NCBI RefSeq assembly: GCF_030463565.1
Contig: NC_134676.1
Coordinates: forward strand, 31,435,228 to 31,499,227
Direction of reading: 5' to 3'
DNA length: 64,000 bases
Origin: Pelecanus crispus
Taxonomy: Eukaryota; Chordata; Aves; Pelecaniformes; Pelecanidae
A model generated the notes under the pieces. The model ran no database searches, was not told the DNA's origin, and saw nothing but the letters and a program-made list of their open reading frames with translations. Made by a program: the position numbers and the translations under genes. This document shows, in pieces, positions 1 through 13,466 of the stretch; the stretch's first letter is position 1, and each line of letters begins with the position of its first letter.

Positions 1-1256
1 AGTCCTGCTTCCCCCATGGGCTCTACGTTCACTCTCTCATTAGGATATGTTTCAGGACACTCTTAGGACACACTTCACTATATAAAAAACCAACTTGTAA
101 AAGGGTTTATAATTTTACTGTAAATAGGAGAAACAAAACCGTTGAAGAAACCCCCTCACTTCCCAGCTATTGAAACATCTACAGAATAGCACAGCAATTT
201 TAAGCTTCGGGGGGAAATGCAGCATTTCAGAACAGCATGTCTTTTTCTTTTAAAGGACATACAAAACTTACATGGTTTAAAGGCAACATAAGCAGGGCTC
301 TCTCAAATCCTGAACAGTGCTCCAAGAAACTAGAAGAGGTCCCCTGGACAGACCCCATTACTCCCACCCAGCATTAAGAGTGTTGACTTCTCATTGCTTT
401 TCCCTCTCACTTTATTCCTTTCATATACACAATCATTTTTAGGTTTTGTGTCTTTTCCATTTTAAGTCATTCGATGCCATCATGCACCACTGTGTGGCTT
501 AGCACCAGGTGGGATGCTGCCATCAACTGGACCAGGGGCATCATGGAGGCAGAGGGGAAGCCCAAGCAAGGAAGCTGTGTGAACACTGCCTTGGAGACTG
601 GCTAGCTGCAGGACCCCAGATGCCAGAATGACATGTTTTCACCCTGACTCTTCCCACTTTGTTTACAGAAAGAGAAAACAGTCTAGCAGTGCAAAAGGTG
701 TAAGAACTTTTTATTAGGTCAGATTTTGATTACAAGAGTTTTTGCCATTCCAGTCGCATCCTCCCCTTCCCAGGCATCTCTCTTCTTACTAGCCAAGACT
801 TTACAGTGGAAAACAAATATGAAGCACCTCGATTCCAAGCAAGCTCAAAAATGATATGGTAAATAAGAGACAGACAGCATTATTACATCATCTTTTCTCA
901 CAAAAGTGTGCCAAGCTCCTCTTCTCTACATGGAAAGACACTCCTTTTCTATGTGTGATTTATGGTATTTACTGTATAAGCTTTGAATTACTATACTTCT
1001 GATTAAAAGCTTATAGGTTAAAAAGTTACTGGGTTCACATCAGGAAAAAAGAACACACTATGGAATTTCTTTTTCTTAGACTACTATTAATTCAATGGCA
1101 AAAATCCTTCAAGAAACAGACGTAAGCATGTTTAAACCAAATTACAACAGCTAAAAAGAATGTTCCATACAACTTAAAACTAATTTCTTAAATTTATGAA
1201 ACATAGTGAATAAATGCAATAAAGGCTTGGGAATAAGAGTACATTAAATTAGGAAG
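1..1256. other. No gene recognised
   Basis: AT-rich single-copy-looking sequence up to the CR1 3' end. I found no convincing exon, RNA gene or repeat here on either strand. If the CpG-island gene at 19.9 kb extends this far left on the minus strand, this would be intron or 3' sequence, but nothing shows it. Confidence 0.5.
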
Positions 1257-2803
1257 AATCATAGAATCATAGAATGCTTTGGGTTGGAAGGGACCTTCAG
1301 AGGTCATCTAGCCCAACCCCCCTGCAGTGAGCAGGGACAGCTTTAACTAGATTGGGTTGCTCAGAGCCCCATCCAACCTGACCTTGAATGTTTCCAGGGA
1401 TGGGGCATCTACAACCTCACTGGGCAACCTGTTCCAGTGTTTCACCACCCTCATTGTAAAAAATTTTTTCCTTCTATCCAGTCTAAATCTATTCTTCTTT
1501 AGTTTAAAACCATTACTCCTTGTCCTGTCACAACAGACCTTGCTAAAAAGATTCTCCCCATCTTTCCTATAGGTCCCCTTTAAGTACTGAAAGGCCGCAA
1601 TAAGGTCTCCCTGCAGCCTTCTCTTCTCTAGGCTGAACAACCCCAACTCTCTCGACCTTTCCTCACAGGAGAGGTGTTCTACCCCTCGGATCATTTTTGT
1701 GGCCCGCCTCTGGGCCCGCTCCAACAGGTCCATGTCCTTCTTGTGCTGAGGGCTCCAGAGCTGGACATAGTACTCCAGGTGAGGTCTCACCAGAGCAGAG
1801 CAGAGGGGCAGAATCACCTCCGTTGACCTGATGGCCACGCTTCCTTTGATGCAGCCCAGGATACGGTTGGCCTTCTGGGCTGTGCGCGCACATTGCCAGC
1901 TCATGTCCAGCTTTTCATCCACCAGTACCCCCGAGTCCTTCTCTGCAGGGCTGCTCTCCATCCCTTCATCCCCCAGCCTGTATTGACATCGGGGGTTGCC
2001 CCAACCCAGGTGCAGGACTTTGCACTTGGCCTTGTTGAACCTCATGAGGTTCACACAGGCCAACCTCTCCAGCTTGTCCAGGTCCCTTTGGAAGACATCT
2101 TGTCCTTCTGGCATGTCAACTGCACCACTCAGCTTGGTGTTGGCTGCAACTTGCTGAGGGTGCACTCGATCCCACTGTCTGTACCACTGATGAAGACATT
2201 AAACAGTACTGGTCCCAGTATGGACCCCTGAGGGACTCCACTTGTCACCGGTCTCCATGTGGACATTGAGCCATTGACCACAACCCTCTGAATGCGACCA
2301 TCCAAACAATTACTTATCCGTCAAACAGTCCAACCATCAAATCCATATCTCCCCAATTTAGAGAGTAGGATGTTGTGGGGGACTGTGTTGAAGGCTTTAC
2401 AGAAGTCCAAATAGATGACATCCATAGCTTTTCCCTTGTCCACTGATGCAGTCAATCCATCACAGAAGGCCACTACATTGGTCAGGCAGGACTTGGCCTT
2501 GGTGAATCCATGCTGGCTGTCTCGAATCACCTCCCTGTCCTCCATGTGCTTGAGCATAGCTTCTAAGAGGATCTGTTCCCTGATCTTCCCAGGCAAAGAG
2601 GTGAGGCTGATAGATCGGTAGTTCCCAGGGTCCTCCTTTCTTCCCTTCTTCCAGTCACCGGGTCTTCACCTGACTGCCATGACTTTTCAAATATTATGGA
2701 GAGTGGCTTTGCAACTACATCAGCCAATTCCCTCAGGACTCTGGGATGCATCTCATCAGGTCCTGCAGACTTGTGTACATTGAGGTTCCTCGGGTGGTCT
2801 CGA
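1257..2803 (-). mobile_element. CR1 LINE copy A, 5'-truncated
   Basis: Non-LTR retrotransposon of the CR1 family, read on the minus strand. Its 3' end lies at the low coordinate, where the repeated octamer tail reads as tcatagaatcatagaatg on the plus strand, next to the typical CR1 3' UTR (gggttggaagggacc). The body encodes reverse transcriptase and the C-terminal part of ORF2. The 5' limit is set where similarity to copy B at 9302-11740 stops. Truncation at the 5' end is normal for CR1. The middle section is almost identical to copy B while the two sides are much more divergent (see findings). Confidence 0.93.
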
Positions 2804-2835
2804 AAAAGGAACAAAGATTGATATGATGATCTCAC
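1347..2835 (-). pseudogene. CR1 ORF2 reverse-transcriptase fragment (copy A)
   Basis: Broken remnant of CR1 ORF2. An open stretch at 1347-2165 holds the region after the RT catalytic core, with [24 protein letters not shown] and [12 protein letters not shown], all typical of CR1. Further pieces at 2321-2596 ([26 protein letters not shown], the RT palm) and 2563-2835 ([22 protein letters not shown] fingers) lie in other frames, so at least two frameshifts interrupt it. A one-base deletion near 2152 relative to copy B removes the sequence just after the catalytic aspartates. Not functional. The open stretch survives mainly because this section is little diverged. Confidence 0.88.
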
Positions 2836-5800
2836 ATACTCGCTTGAAACTGATGCTTCTCTCCTTCACTTTCCCTGATGTTGTTAGATGATTGTACACA
2901 GTGGCTGTAGTGTAGTAATACTGTATCATGGCACAATGTGGCTAGTAAGGAGGCAGTTTAACATACAAGTATTGCACTATACCTGCTCTTCTAATAAAAA
3001 GAGAGAAAAAGTGTTCTACCTCTTTTATCTATATCAAGAACAACCACACTCAAAATGTCTAAAAAGTTTGCTCTTTCACATAAAGCAAGTAAGGGAAAAA
3101 AAGAAAGGTCTTCTGAGATTTAAGCCTTGGAATCTTGCCCAGTTCGCCATTATATTACCTTAACACTTCTCTTGTTCAGAGCTTTAACATTACTATCACT
3201 TTATACCAAAATTCCTAAGATACTGTTTTGGTAACAACTGACATGTGAACTGGATGCAACCTTAATAAGGAGTACAAGCCTGAATTCTGTGTAATTTATG
3301 CACCAGTGTGTTACTACATGGAGGCCTTGATGCTTTCAAGCTCAAAATAAACAGCTGCCCTGTTAGGTAACAAATGAGTACCATTTTCTTGCAGAAGGAG
3401 AGGAAAAAGCCCACAACCACAATCAATTAAAAAAAAAGAATTAATAAATGCAAATTTCAAGAGGAACTATGTATTTCATAGCATTATCTCCTACCTACTT
3501 CACAAACAACAAAGCCAAATCATTAGTGTAGTAAGCTGATCTGATTAAATATATTCCTTTAAAATCAATACTTGCTAAATGATTTCTAGACAGAAAAATA
3601 ACAATTTTTCTGTAATTTATTTAAAATCCTTTCCTTATTCAACATATTAATAACAAAAAAGGAGTTAGCAGTAATCTTTTTAGAAGTAGGAAAGTCTTCC
3701 TCCTTTGCTCCTCTTCAAAAGAGATCTTGGTAAGATTTTCCTTGGTAGAAAACCCTGGGATTGAGAGTCTGAAAAGAAATATGACAAAGCCTGGAAATGG
3801 GGAAGAGGGGCTTGGATGAACCTAGATAAAAAGAAAACAAAGGAACAAGCTCTGCAAAATTTCACTTTCACAGCTCAGTACTCAATGAAAACTAGAAATG
3901 AAATCCTCTTATTGTCTTTCAGGAAATATCGCTAAGCAGTGTTTGTTTACTTGGAAACTAAATCTATCTTGCAGATACCTGTACCTACCCATAGATGCCT
4001 TCTACAGAATTGAGCGCTAAATATTTACTTTTGTACTGCTCTTTCTCCAATTAAGATGTTAGGTGAACTATTGAGAACTATTTAAAAAGCATCAAAGTGG
4101 TTTCTAAATACTTCCCTGGTACACTTTTCTTGAAACTAACTATTATTTAGCTAAAACGTTTAATCACCAGAAAAGGCATTCACTTCACAGAATGACTTTT
4201 TGTAAGTATCAGAACTCTTTCAGGGAATGTAAGATTTAATATTGCTGGTGTTTCCCTCCCAGTTCTTCTCGTCTGGTCCCCCATGACAAAATACTTTTCT
4301 TTTAAGATTTTCCTGGCCTTTGTGGTTAAGAGGAAGAAGATGTTTACATTAATTTAATAACCACTGCTAATCAGCTTTAAAACAAAGATAACCTGACACA
4401 GTTATCTACTCCTATATGCCTTTCAGTTGTTTTTTTTTATTCCCTACACCTGTATACCATTTTGAAAACAGATCAGCACCTACTGCATGCAGAAGGCTAA
4501 TGCCAAAAACCAATTTCCAAGCAATTCACATCCTTTAACACCATCTTGTCTTTTGCCATTGATGCAAATACAAAATGAAAGCAAGCCCCACCAATAGTGG
4601 GCTTCAAATACGCCTGCTTACTAATCACCTATATCACGCTGTCTGATTCATTACAGCCTTTAAAACACCAAACACAACAAAGAATGTTTACCCCACACAG
4701 CTAACTGCAATGTAAACATCCCTCAGTAACAGTTAACCGAAGCTGGTACACTCACACAGCAAAAGACATCTTCCAAAGACACTGACTCAAGTCTGGAAGT
4801 TATCTACAGGCAACAGTCTTAATATGTAACCTGACCTTTGAAGGCATAGCTGGTTTTTACCATGCACCTGTCAGGGTGCTGGTCTGTCAGCCTCAAAACA
4901 GAGCTCTGCCTTTACCTGCAGTCATGCAGCTTAACGAATAAAACATGTAATCACAAGCAGATCAAGAGTTACCAACTGTAAGAGGTGTAAAAAGAATACT
5001 GTGGTACAGAACAATTAGTGCCAATTTTAAAAGAGTACTCCTATTTATTTGGCCAGCCTCAAGAAGATGAAGTGTCATGTTGCAATACCAACAAGAGACT
5101 AGAACAAGTTACCTCTTCTAATTACTGGTGTAACTGACACATTCAAGTTTCAAAAAGCATAACTGTTTATGAAAAAAAGCTTGAGATAGGAGGACAAGTT
5201 GGTATTTAGAATCATGGGCTGTAATATTTTTCTGATACACAAACCACCTCATCCAAACACCCACCTCTGCCTGTAATCTCACTAGTGATACCTCCTCTAA
5301 GTATTAACTGCACCATTTAAAGCCTCATACATGACTAAAACTGGCACCCAGAAGGTGTAAAGAATCTCTGTGACATGGATTCACAATGGTGACGATTTAG
5401 GACAACTGCCCTCTTAGTATCCTGAGTGTCTTGGATGTAGTTTGTAAGGCAGTCAGAGCTCAAGCAAATGCTCTGAAATAACCACCATGGGAGTGTGATT
5501 TGAGGCACAGAATAGGAAATCTACTTTAATTGTACTGCAGCAATCTTTAGAGAAATCAGATACTTTAAAAAAATAGTATTTATTTAGCTAGATATTAAAC
5601 TAGAAGTGTTTTGAGTCTGAGAAATTTATTTCTCAATTATACACTAGTATCTCTAAAAGTATTAAAGAGTTTCTTTTCTACTATAAACAGGCACAGTTTC
5701 ATTAACCTCAAACCAGCAAATACTAATCTCAGACTACTGTGGTAAATCACTGCCTCTTAGAAACACTGCAGCAATAAAGCACTGCACTTTCAGGTAAGAT

Positions 5801-8766
5801 AGGATAAAAAGAATACAATGGCAGTGTATAAGCTACTTCCTTGTACTTCTAAAGGACTCAGAGTAAGAAAATCAAGAATAGCATTTCATAATGCCTCATA
5901 CTGCTAGTCGTAAATTGATTTCACACTGCTGGTGTCTACTCAGCTTGTTTAATGAGTCAGTGCATCTCTCTCTTTATACAAAAACATCTTGGAGGGGAAG
6001 GGCCTGGTGTAAAGTTACAAGATTTACAGAAAGAGAAGGTTACACTCGTTCTCATTTTGCAACTTCTTTTCTTTTCTAATTACAATATATATTTACCTTA
6101 TTTTTGCTAATTTTATGTCCACGCATCTCTGACAGCATCATTACATTTCAACTATAGTTTTACATAAGTAAGACTTAAAAAGAATACCATGAAATTATCA
6201 AGGAAAAGTTGCCATGATACATCACTTTTGACCATTTGCATTTAAATTATAACAAAAAAAATTGATCGAAAAGCACAATATCCTCTGGATTGAAAAAACC
6301 AATATACTCAGTAGCAGTATATTTTAAAGAATTGGTGGGTACAGCGCAGCAAAAAATGACAGCACCAATTAATCTGTATCACTTTGAGATACAAGCTTCT
6401 TTCATTTTGCACTGAGGACTACACTAACATGTTAAATCTAATGTCTAATGCAAAGCATCATCAAATGTAAATTTAAAAAGTAAAGTTTGTTTCCTGAAAA
6501 CTTCATCTTCTAATAATGAGAAAGAAAAGGAGGAGAGCAGTAAATTAAGAATCTCTTATCCATGGATAGCTAAAGAAACTAGCCTTCTGTTTACAAGTGA
6601 CAATTTTAAAATAGGGAAATTAAGAAATTGTAGTCACTGACCAATACATATATAAGATTTGTTACATTTTAATCAACAAGTCAGATGTATTTTATCTTTT
6701 TAAGCATAGTGAGAGGGAGCAGGGAAGAAAGAAACAAAAGATGCTGACAAATCTTCAGTCATCACTAACCTTTACTGCCTTACCTCAGTACCTTATAGTT
6801 AGCAACGCAGCCTGTAATTTTCAGCCATCTCCTTCTGCTGCTTCGAAACAGCAGAAATGTCTTATTTCATTACTTTATTATATTTTAATTATACCTGATA
6901 TATTTGCAGTAGTGCTCCCACTTCAGGAATGCTTTTTTTGCTTCACAGATGTTTTTAACATATTATTTGCCAAACATTTAACAGGCAACAGAGTCTTCCT
7001 TTCTACTCGGAAACACATAGCCACTGTGCATGGCAAAGTACTAAAGTACTAAAACCAGAACATAGTAACTAATACTAAAGATTGAAGAATTCTAGAGTTG
7101 GACAAAAAAATTGGAATGTCTTTGCATTAAATATTCCCTGCATATGTTTGAACCAATTATCATTCTGTCTGCACCAACACTGCCTTGCACTTGTTTTGTA
7201 TCATGCCATGTTGGAAATCAAATAAGCAGACCTGCCTTTAGGAAAACTAAGTCCCTAATACAGCATTTCTGCTACAGTTTTGGAAGCCACTGCAGGGTCC
7301 AGGACATATTTGGAACATTCCGTACGTGTGACAGTGTGAAATGAATGGAAAGCCTCTCTCTAGTGCACACTCTTTAGCTGCCAGAAGAACCTGGCATACA
7401 AGCAGCTGGCACTGAAATGATTAGGCCGTCATGACCTCAGTGCAGATGGTTTGCTATCCAGATGTCTATTATTAAACAGTTCCAATTTGTTTTCTGGATA
7501 AAAAGAACCTGATCCTACAGACACATGCAGACGTAATGCCACCCATGCTACTTCCAGGAACACTGCCAGCTGAAGTCAATGGCAATTAATCACAGAGGCA
7601 AAATTACTAGTACACATTTTTGCAGGATAAGGATTTGTGCCTGGCTCACTCAAAATTATATAGCTAAACATAAATGGATGCAAGATTTTCAAGTTACAAT
7701 TTCAGATGCGGAGACCTTGATTAATTAATAGATATAATTTAATTTATAGATAGCATGTAAGGTTACTGAAAGGGCAAAATAATTTACATTTAGATTCACT
7801 TACCTCAAGATCCAAATATATTTACATACAGCTTCAGTTTCCTCTGCAGATTAAATAAATTAAAATTCACCACAGAAAATTCAAGATAGAACAGGAAAAG
7901 ATCATAAAACCAACAGAGCTAGCAATGGGACTCCTACTATGCTAACACAAACATGTGCAAGTGTCCTGTGAGAGTAGGGTTATGGCACTACTACTATGTA
8001 GAAATCCTTCCATGTATTAAAACACTAATTCAGTCATCTGTAGTACACAGAACAAAGCAGTAGTGGCTTCTGGGGTACAAGTGACAGAATTGCCAAGTCC
8101 ACTGCACTAAATACATTGCTGAGTACAACTTCTGCCACCTATGAAAACAACTCGGTGATCCCAGTATTCAGTTGCCATTTTGTTACCTTTACAATACGCT
8201 GATCCCTTTAATTGGCTTTGGTTGGAGGAAAGAGACAGCCAGGAACTGATCCAGGCTTGCTTGAAGTCAATAAGAACCTTTCCACTAATGCCAGTGGCCT
8301 TTAAATAAAACTATCTTGGCATGTATCCACTCATTTTCTCAGTGCATACAATTTAAGTAATTCGGCAAAATAATCCCATGCCCCTACAAACCTTAATAAC
8401 CTCCCTTCTCTCCCCCAAAATAAACACAGAAATGTAAACCTATTTCAGAGGGCAGTACTTTCTCCTCCTTTAATTAAAAACATATCCTAAACTCAATCTA
8501 AATATTTACTGTGGCACTTATTGGCTGCCTCCTAGATGTAAAAAACTTTCTGCTAGTGTCCTCCTCCTTAGCTTTGTGATCTATAAACCAAAGATGATTC
8601 TTTCTTTCTTCTCTCATTCATCTCTACGCTCTAATTAGGCTGGGAACTCCTTAAGAAACAACCACTTCTATTATAATATCTGGGCAGCACTGCAAAACAT
8701 TTAAAAGCAAACATGCACAAGCTTAAGCAGGTGTTTTCACTGATGTATGTTGCCTACCTAGAAAGT
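2804..8766. other. Long stretch without recognisable genes
   Basis: About 6 kb of AT-rich sequence. Short open stretches on both strands (for example 6741-7052 plus) have no recognisable domain, start at arbitrary codons and lack convincing splice sites. No tRNA, rRNA or repeat family was recognised. Confidence 0.5.
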
Positions 8767-8790
8767 GGGGGGGGGGGGGGGGGGGGGGGG
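8767..8790 (+). repeat. Uninterrupted run of 24 G
   Basis: Positions 8767-8790 are all G on the plus strand, flanked by gaaagt and agaaaa. Such homopolymers can form G-quadruplexes, stall polymerases and are length-unstable. The exact length in an assembly is unreliable. Confidence 0.97.
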
Positions 8791-9301
8791 AGAAAAATCT
8801 TGCATAGTTTTCTATTATACTTATTTCCATCCACACTATATCTTCTTGTCATAACCACTGGATGTTCCAAGTCCTAATCTAGTGCAGATCAAGCTGCAGC
8901 AGAAGTAACAAAATTCAAAAGTACTGTTATTCAGCAAGGCCTTTAATGTCTTCTGGTTCATTTAGGATTCTTAATATATTGCTGTGAAAAGAAAATATCC
9001 AGCAGTTTAATTTTACTAGCACATATTTAGGCTTTAGAATTTTTACACTCTTTCTTGAAGGCCCTTATTTGAAGTTTAAGTTCAGAAAGAGATGCAGTCA
9101 TCTTGTAAACTCACTCAAGAAGTCTTTAGACCTTTGCAAACCAACCAAAGAAAATTGTCTGAAATAATTCCTAGAAAGCTGTATTACCAGTAATAATATA
9201 AAGGCCATCAAACTGCACCTTAAAACTGCAAGTCAATTAGTACAAGAGAAGGAATTTGTTCAGAGGACAAACACAGCGAAAGGATGATAAGCCCAGGCAA
9301 A
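8791..9301. other. No gene recognised
   Basis: AT-rich spacer between the G run and the 3' end of CR1 copy B. No coding or RNA feature seen. Confidence 0.5.
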
Positions 9302-11740
9302 TCATAGAATCATAAAATGGTTTGGGTTGGAGGGGACCATTAAAGGTCATCTAGTCCAACCCCCCTGCAATGACCAGGGACATCATCAACTAGATCAGGT
9401 TGCTCAGAGCCCCATCCAACCTGACCTTGAATGTTTCCAGGGATGGGGCATCTACAACCTCACTGGGCAACCTGTTCCAGTGTTTCACCACCCTCACTGT
9501 AAAATTGTCTTCCTCCTATCTAATCTGAACCTAACCTCCTTTAGTTTAAAACCATTACTCCTTGTCCTATCACAACAGGCCCTACTAAAAAGTCTGTCCC
9601 CGTCTTTCTTATAAGCCCCCTTCAAGTATTGAAAGGCCGCAATAAGGTCTCCCTGCAGCCTTCTCTTCTCTAGGCTGAACAACCCCAACTCTCTCGACCT
9701 TTCCTCACAGGAGAGGTGTTCTACCCCTCGGATCATTTTTGTGGCCCGCCTCTGGGCCCGCTCCAACAGGTCCATGTCCTTCTTGTGCTGAGGGCTCCAG
9801 AGCTGGACATGGTACTCCAGGTGAGGTCTCACCAGAGCAGAGCAGAGGGGCAGAATCACCTCCGTTGACCTGATGGCCACGCTTCCTTTGATGCAGCCCA
9901 GGATACGGTTGGCCTTCTGGGCTGTGCGCGCACATTGCCAGCTCATGTCCAGCTTTTCATCCACCAGTACCCCCGAGTCCTTCTCTGCAGGGCTGCTCTC
10001 CATCCCTTCATCCCCCAGCCTGTATTGACATCGGGGGTTGCCCCAACCCAGGTGCAGGACTTTGCACTTGGCCTTGTTGAACCTCATGAGGTTCACACAG
10101 GCCAACCTCTCCAGCTTGTCCAGGTCCCTTTGGAAGACATCTTGTCCTTCTGGCATGTCAACTGCACCACTCAGCTTGGTGTTGGCTGCAAACTTGCTGA
10201 GGGTGCACTCGATCCCACTGTCTATATCACTGATGAAGACATTAAACAGTACTGGTCCCAATATTGGACACCTGTGGGACACCACTTGTCGCTGACCTCC
10301 ATCCAGACATTGAGCTGTTGACCATTATTCTCTGGATGTGACCATCCAGCCAATTCTTTATCCACCAAACAGTCCATCCATCAAATCCATACCTCTTCAG
10401 TATAGAGAGAAGGCTGTTGGGACTGTGTCAGAGGCCTTACAGAAGGCCGGATAGAAGACATCCATAGCTTTTTGCTTGTCCACTGATGCAGTCAATCCAT
10501 CACAGAAAGCCACTACGTTGGTCAGGCAAGACTTGGCCTTGGTGAATCCATGCTGGCTGTCTCGAATCACCTCCCTGTCCTCCATGTGCTTGAGCATAGC
10601 TTCTAAGAGGATCTGTTCCCTGATCTTCCCAAGCAAAGAGGTGAGGCTGATAGGTCGGTAGTTCCCAGGGTCCTCCTTTCTACTCTTTAAAAAAGAAATG
10701 GGTGTAATGTTTCCCTTCTTCCAGTCACTGGGGACTTCACCTGACTGCCATGACTTTTTAAATATTATGGAGAGTGGCTTTGCAACTACATCAGCCAATT
10801 CCCTCAGGACTCTGGGATGCATTTTCATCAGGTCCCACAGACTTATGTACATTGAGGTTCTTCAGGTGGTTTTGAACCTGATATTCGCTTACAGTGGGAA
10901 GGAATTTGCTCCCACATTCTTTGCCTTGTGGCTCATCCACTTGAGAGGTGTGGGAAGAGAGGTTGCCAGTGAAGACTGAGGCAAAAAAGTTGTTGAGTAC
11001 CTCAGCCTTCTCCTCGTCTGTTACCAGTCTGCCAGTCATGTTCATCAGGGGGGTACACTTTTTTGACCTTCCCTTCCTGACTGACTTACCTATAGAAGCC
11101 CTTCTTATTATTCTTTGTGTCCCTTGCCAAGTGCAGGTCCAGCCACACCTTGGCCTTCCTGACCCCATCCCTACACAACTGGGCAGCATCCCTATACTCT
11201 TCCCAGGATATCTGTCCCTGCCGCCACTGCCTGTGCATTTCCTTCTTGCCCTTTAGTTTGATCCGCACGTCTTGACTCATCTGTACCAGTCTCTTGGCCT
11301 TCCTTTCCAGATTTCTTACCCGTGGGGATCAAGAGCTCTTGCACTTCATAGAAAGTGTCCTTAAAGATCTGCCAGCTCTGTTCTGCTCCCTTGTCCCTGA
11401 GGGGGGTTTCCCAGGGGGTCCTATTGACTACCTCCTTGAACAGATGGAATTTTGCTTTCCTAAAATTGAGGGTCCTGACTTTACTCTTTGCCTGACCCAT
11501 GTCCCTCAGGACTGTGAACTCCACCAGTGCATGATCACTGCAGCCCAGGCTGCCTCCAATCTTGACATCACCGATTAGCTCACTTGCGTTGGTGACCATC
11601 AGGTCCAGTATCACAATCCCTCTGGTAGGGCTGTCTATTACCTGGCTTAATAAGTTACCATCAACGCACTCCAGGAGTCTCCTAGATTGCCTACAGCTTG
11701 TCATGCTACTTCTCCAGCAGATGTCGGGGTGGTTGAATAT
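9302..11740 (-). mobile_element. CR1 LINE copy B, longer 5'-truncated copy
   Basis: Second minus-strand CR1, extending further 5' than copy A. The 3' tail (atcatagaatcataaaatgg on the plus strand) starts at 9302. Going up in coordinate the element encodes the C-terminal ORF2 region, reverse transcriptase, and at the far end the C-terminal part of the endonuclease domain. The 5' limit is taken where the endonuclease motif FNHPDICW gives way to unrelated sequence, so the start of the endonuclease and ORF1 are missing. Confidence 0.93.
9494..11740 (-). pseudogene. CR1 ORF2 endonuclease/RT remnant (copy B)
   Basis: Overlapping open pieces in different frames form a damaged ORF2. 11192-11740 carries the endonuclease end, with FNHPDICW, LDLMVTNASELIG and LGCSDHALVEF (the conserved SDH). 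10791-11189 and 10397-10852 carry RT fingers and palm ([37 protein letters not shown]). 9494-10285 carries the thumb and C-terminal region ([29 protein letters not shown]). In that last piece the catalytic FADD of CR1 RT reads FAAN, so the second catalytic aspartate is lost. Frameshifts separate the pieces. A dead copy. Confidence 0.9.
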
Positions 11741-13466
11741 ACAGTGGCTTCTCAGCATAAGGCATTAAAGGCAACACTATTTACCATAAACTCAGCTCTA
11801 ATGCTTCCTGTTCCAGCACCAGTCACTATAAAGCTACTTCAATCCATCTATAGATGGTCTCATCACAGTTTCCAAGCACCTCATGACTTTAAAATATTTA
11901 GCTTTACTATATGGCTGATGGCGCCAGAAGTGGTATCACCGCATTTTACAGAAAGATTAGCTGTATTACTAATGAAGATGCTTCATGGAGAACACAGAAC
12001 TGAATCCAGGTCTCTCAAATCCCATACTTGCATCCATAGCCAGAGCACCACATTTGTTACACAGTACATGCAGTGTGATGGCACAATGTAAGAGCACAAC
12101 AAGAGTTGTGAGAAAGCAGAAGGAAAACCAAGCAACCAACGAACAAAAGCCCTAAGCCACCATCACCACAAACCAACCAAGCTATCCAGTATACACTGTA
12201 GCCTCTTTCAGGCTAGTTATTCAACATCCCAATTCAGTCTTTAATTATCTCTCTATATATTAATCTACATAATCTGCAAAACTTGCACTTCTTGCTTTAC
12301 TTGCTTGCTCTTTCAGGGTAAAAAAAGGGCCATGACTGATTAGCAAATTACTTACATATTGCAAAAGTTCTGCATGGAAGAAAAAACCTAGTACTTGAGA
12401 TATAAGAAAAGACCCTTGTGAAATGTAAGTTTAAGAATTTATCTACTCAACTAACCAATGGAATACTTAGTACTATGATATGAAACTGTTAACAGAAAAT
12501 TTCAGGATTACTGTTTCTAATCATACCTCCTTCAACCACATTGCTATTCCTTCACACAAACTATTCTGCTTCAAGAATTGTCTGACCTGCAATTTCCCCT
12601 CAGAATAAAATAAAAAATTTTAAGTGCTTTGTTTATTCCCTCCTGAAATCCTTTATGCTGCCCTAAAGATGTAGAAAGAAGTGGGAAAAGATAACTAAAA
12701 GCCTCCATGTCACCTGCATGTCAGAGGTTACATAAATCGTACGTATAAAATATTAACTATGTTGTCTGCTCAAACTTCCTCTAGCAACAGATTTTTCCCC
12801 ACTAGGAAAATGAAGATTTTCACAGCAGAAAAGGAAATGGTCAATGACATCAGTTCTCCTGTTTGGAACTATTGGCAGTGATTGCCCTCTACCAGCACAC
12901 TGAGGCTGCTGATGCTAGTACAATCTGTACAATCCATGTGAATGCACAGTATTAGAACATAAGCATTCATACTAGTAATATTTTTTTCACCATATCCAAA
13001 CCTGATAATTTTGAATTTCAGCTAGTAAGTGATTTATTTTTTTAATCTCCTAATGTATTAGGATTTAAAACTGCTCTCAGTATGGGATAGGAAAAAAAAA
13101 ATATGCAATGTATTTGATTGCAAGGTACTGCATGGGGGCAACTAAGCAAGGGCCAAGTAAAAGAATGTGGAGTTTCATCTCTTGCGGTTAATGGTTCATA
13201 TCCAGTCCAGCTCAATAGTGTCTGAAGCTCACTACCACAAATATTTTTTTACCACTGAGTTGGTGGAACTGGACCAGCAGTGATGAATTTTCCAAGCTGT
13301 AAAATTCTAATTAGCATCCTTATTCTGGAGCACAAATAGAACACATTCTCCTTGAGTCCAACAATGTTGCATACTTTCCCTTTTATGTAATTTTAAAAAA
13401 AGCTAAATATGGCCTATAATACCAGTACTTATTAAGACAAAAGGCAGCAGGGCTTCTCTACAGCTA
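11741..13466. other. No firm gene
   Basis: AT-rich sequence upstream of CR1 copy B. No confident feature. Confidence 0.45.

Noticed and set aside
1357-2231. Plus-strand ORFs over CR1 copies A and B
   Set aside because: Shadows of the minus-strand CR1 ORF2.
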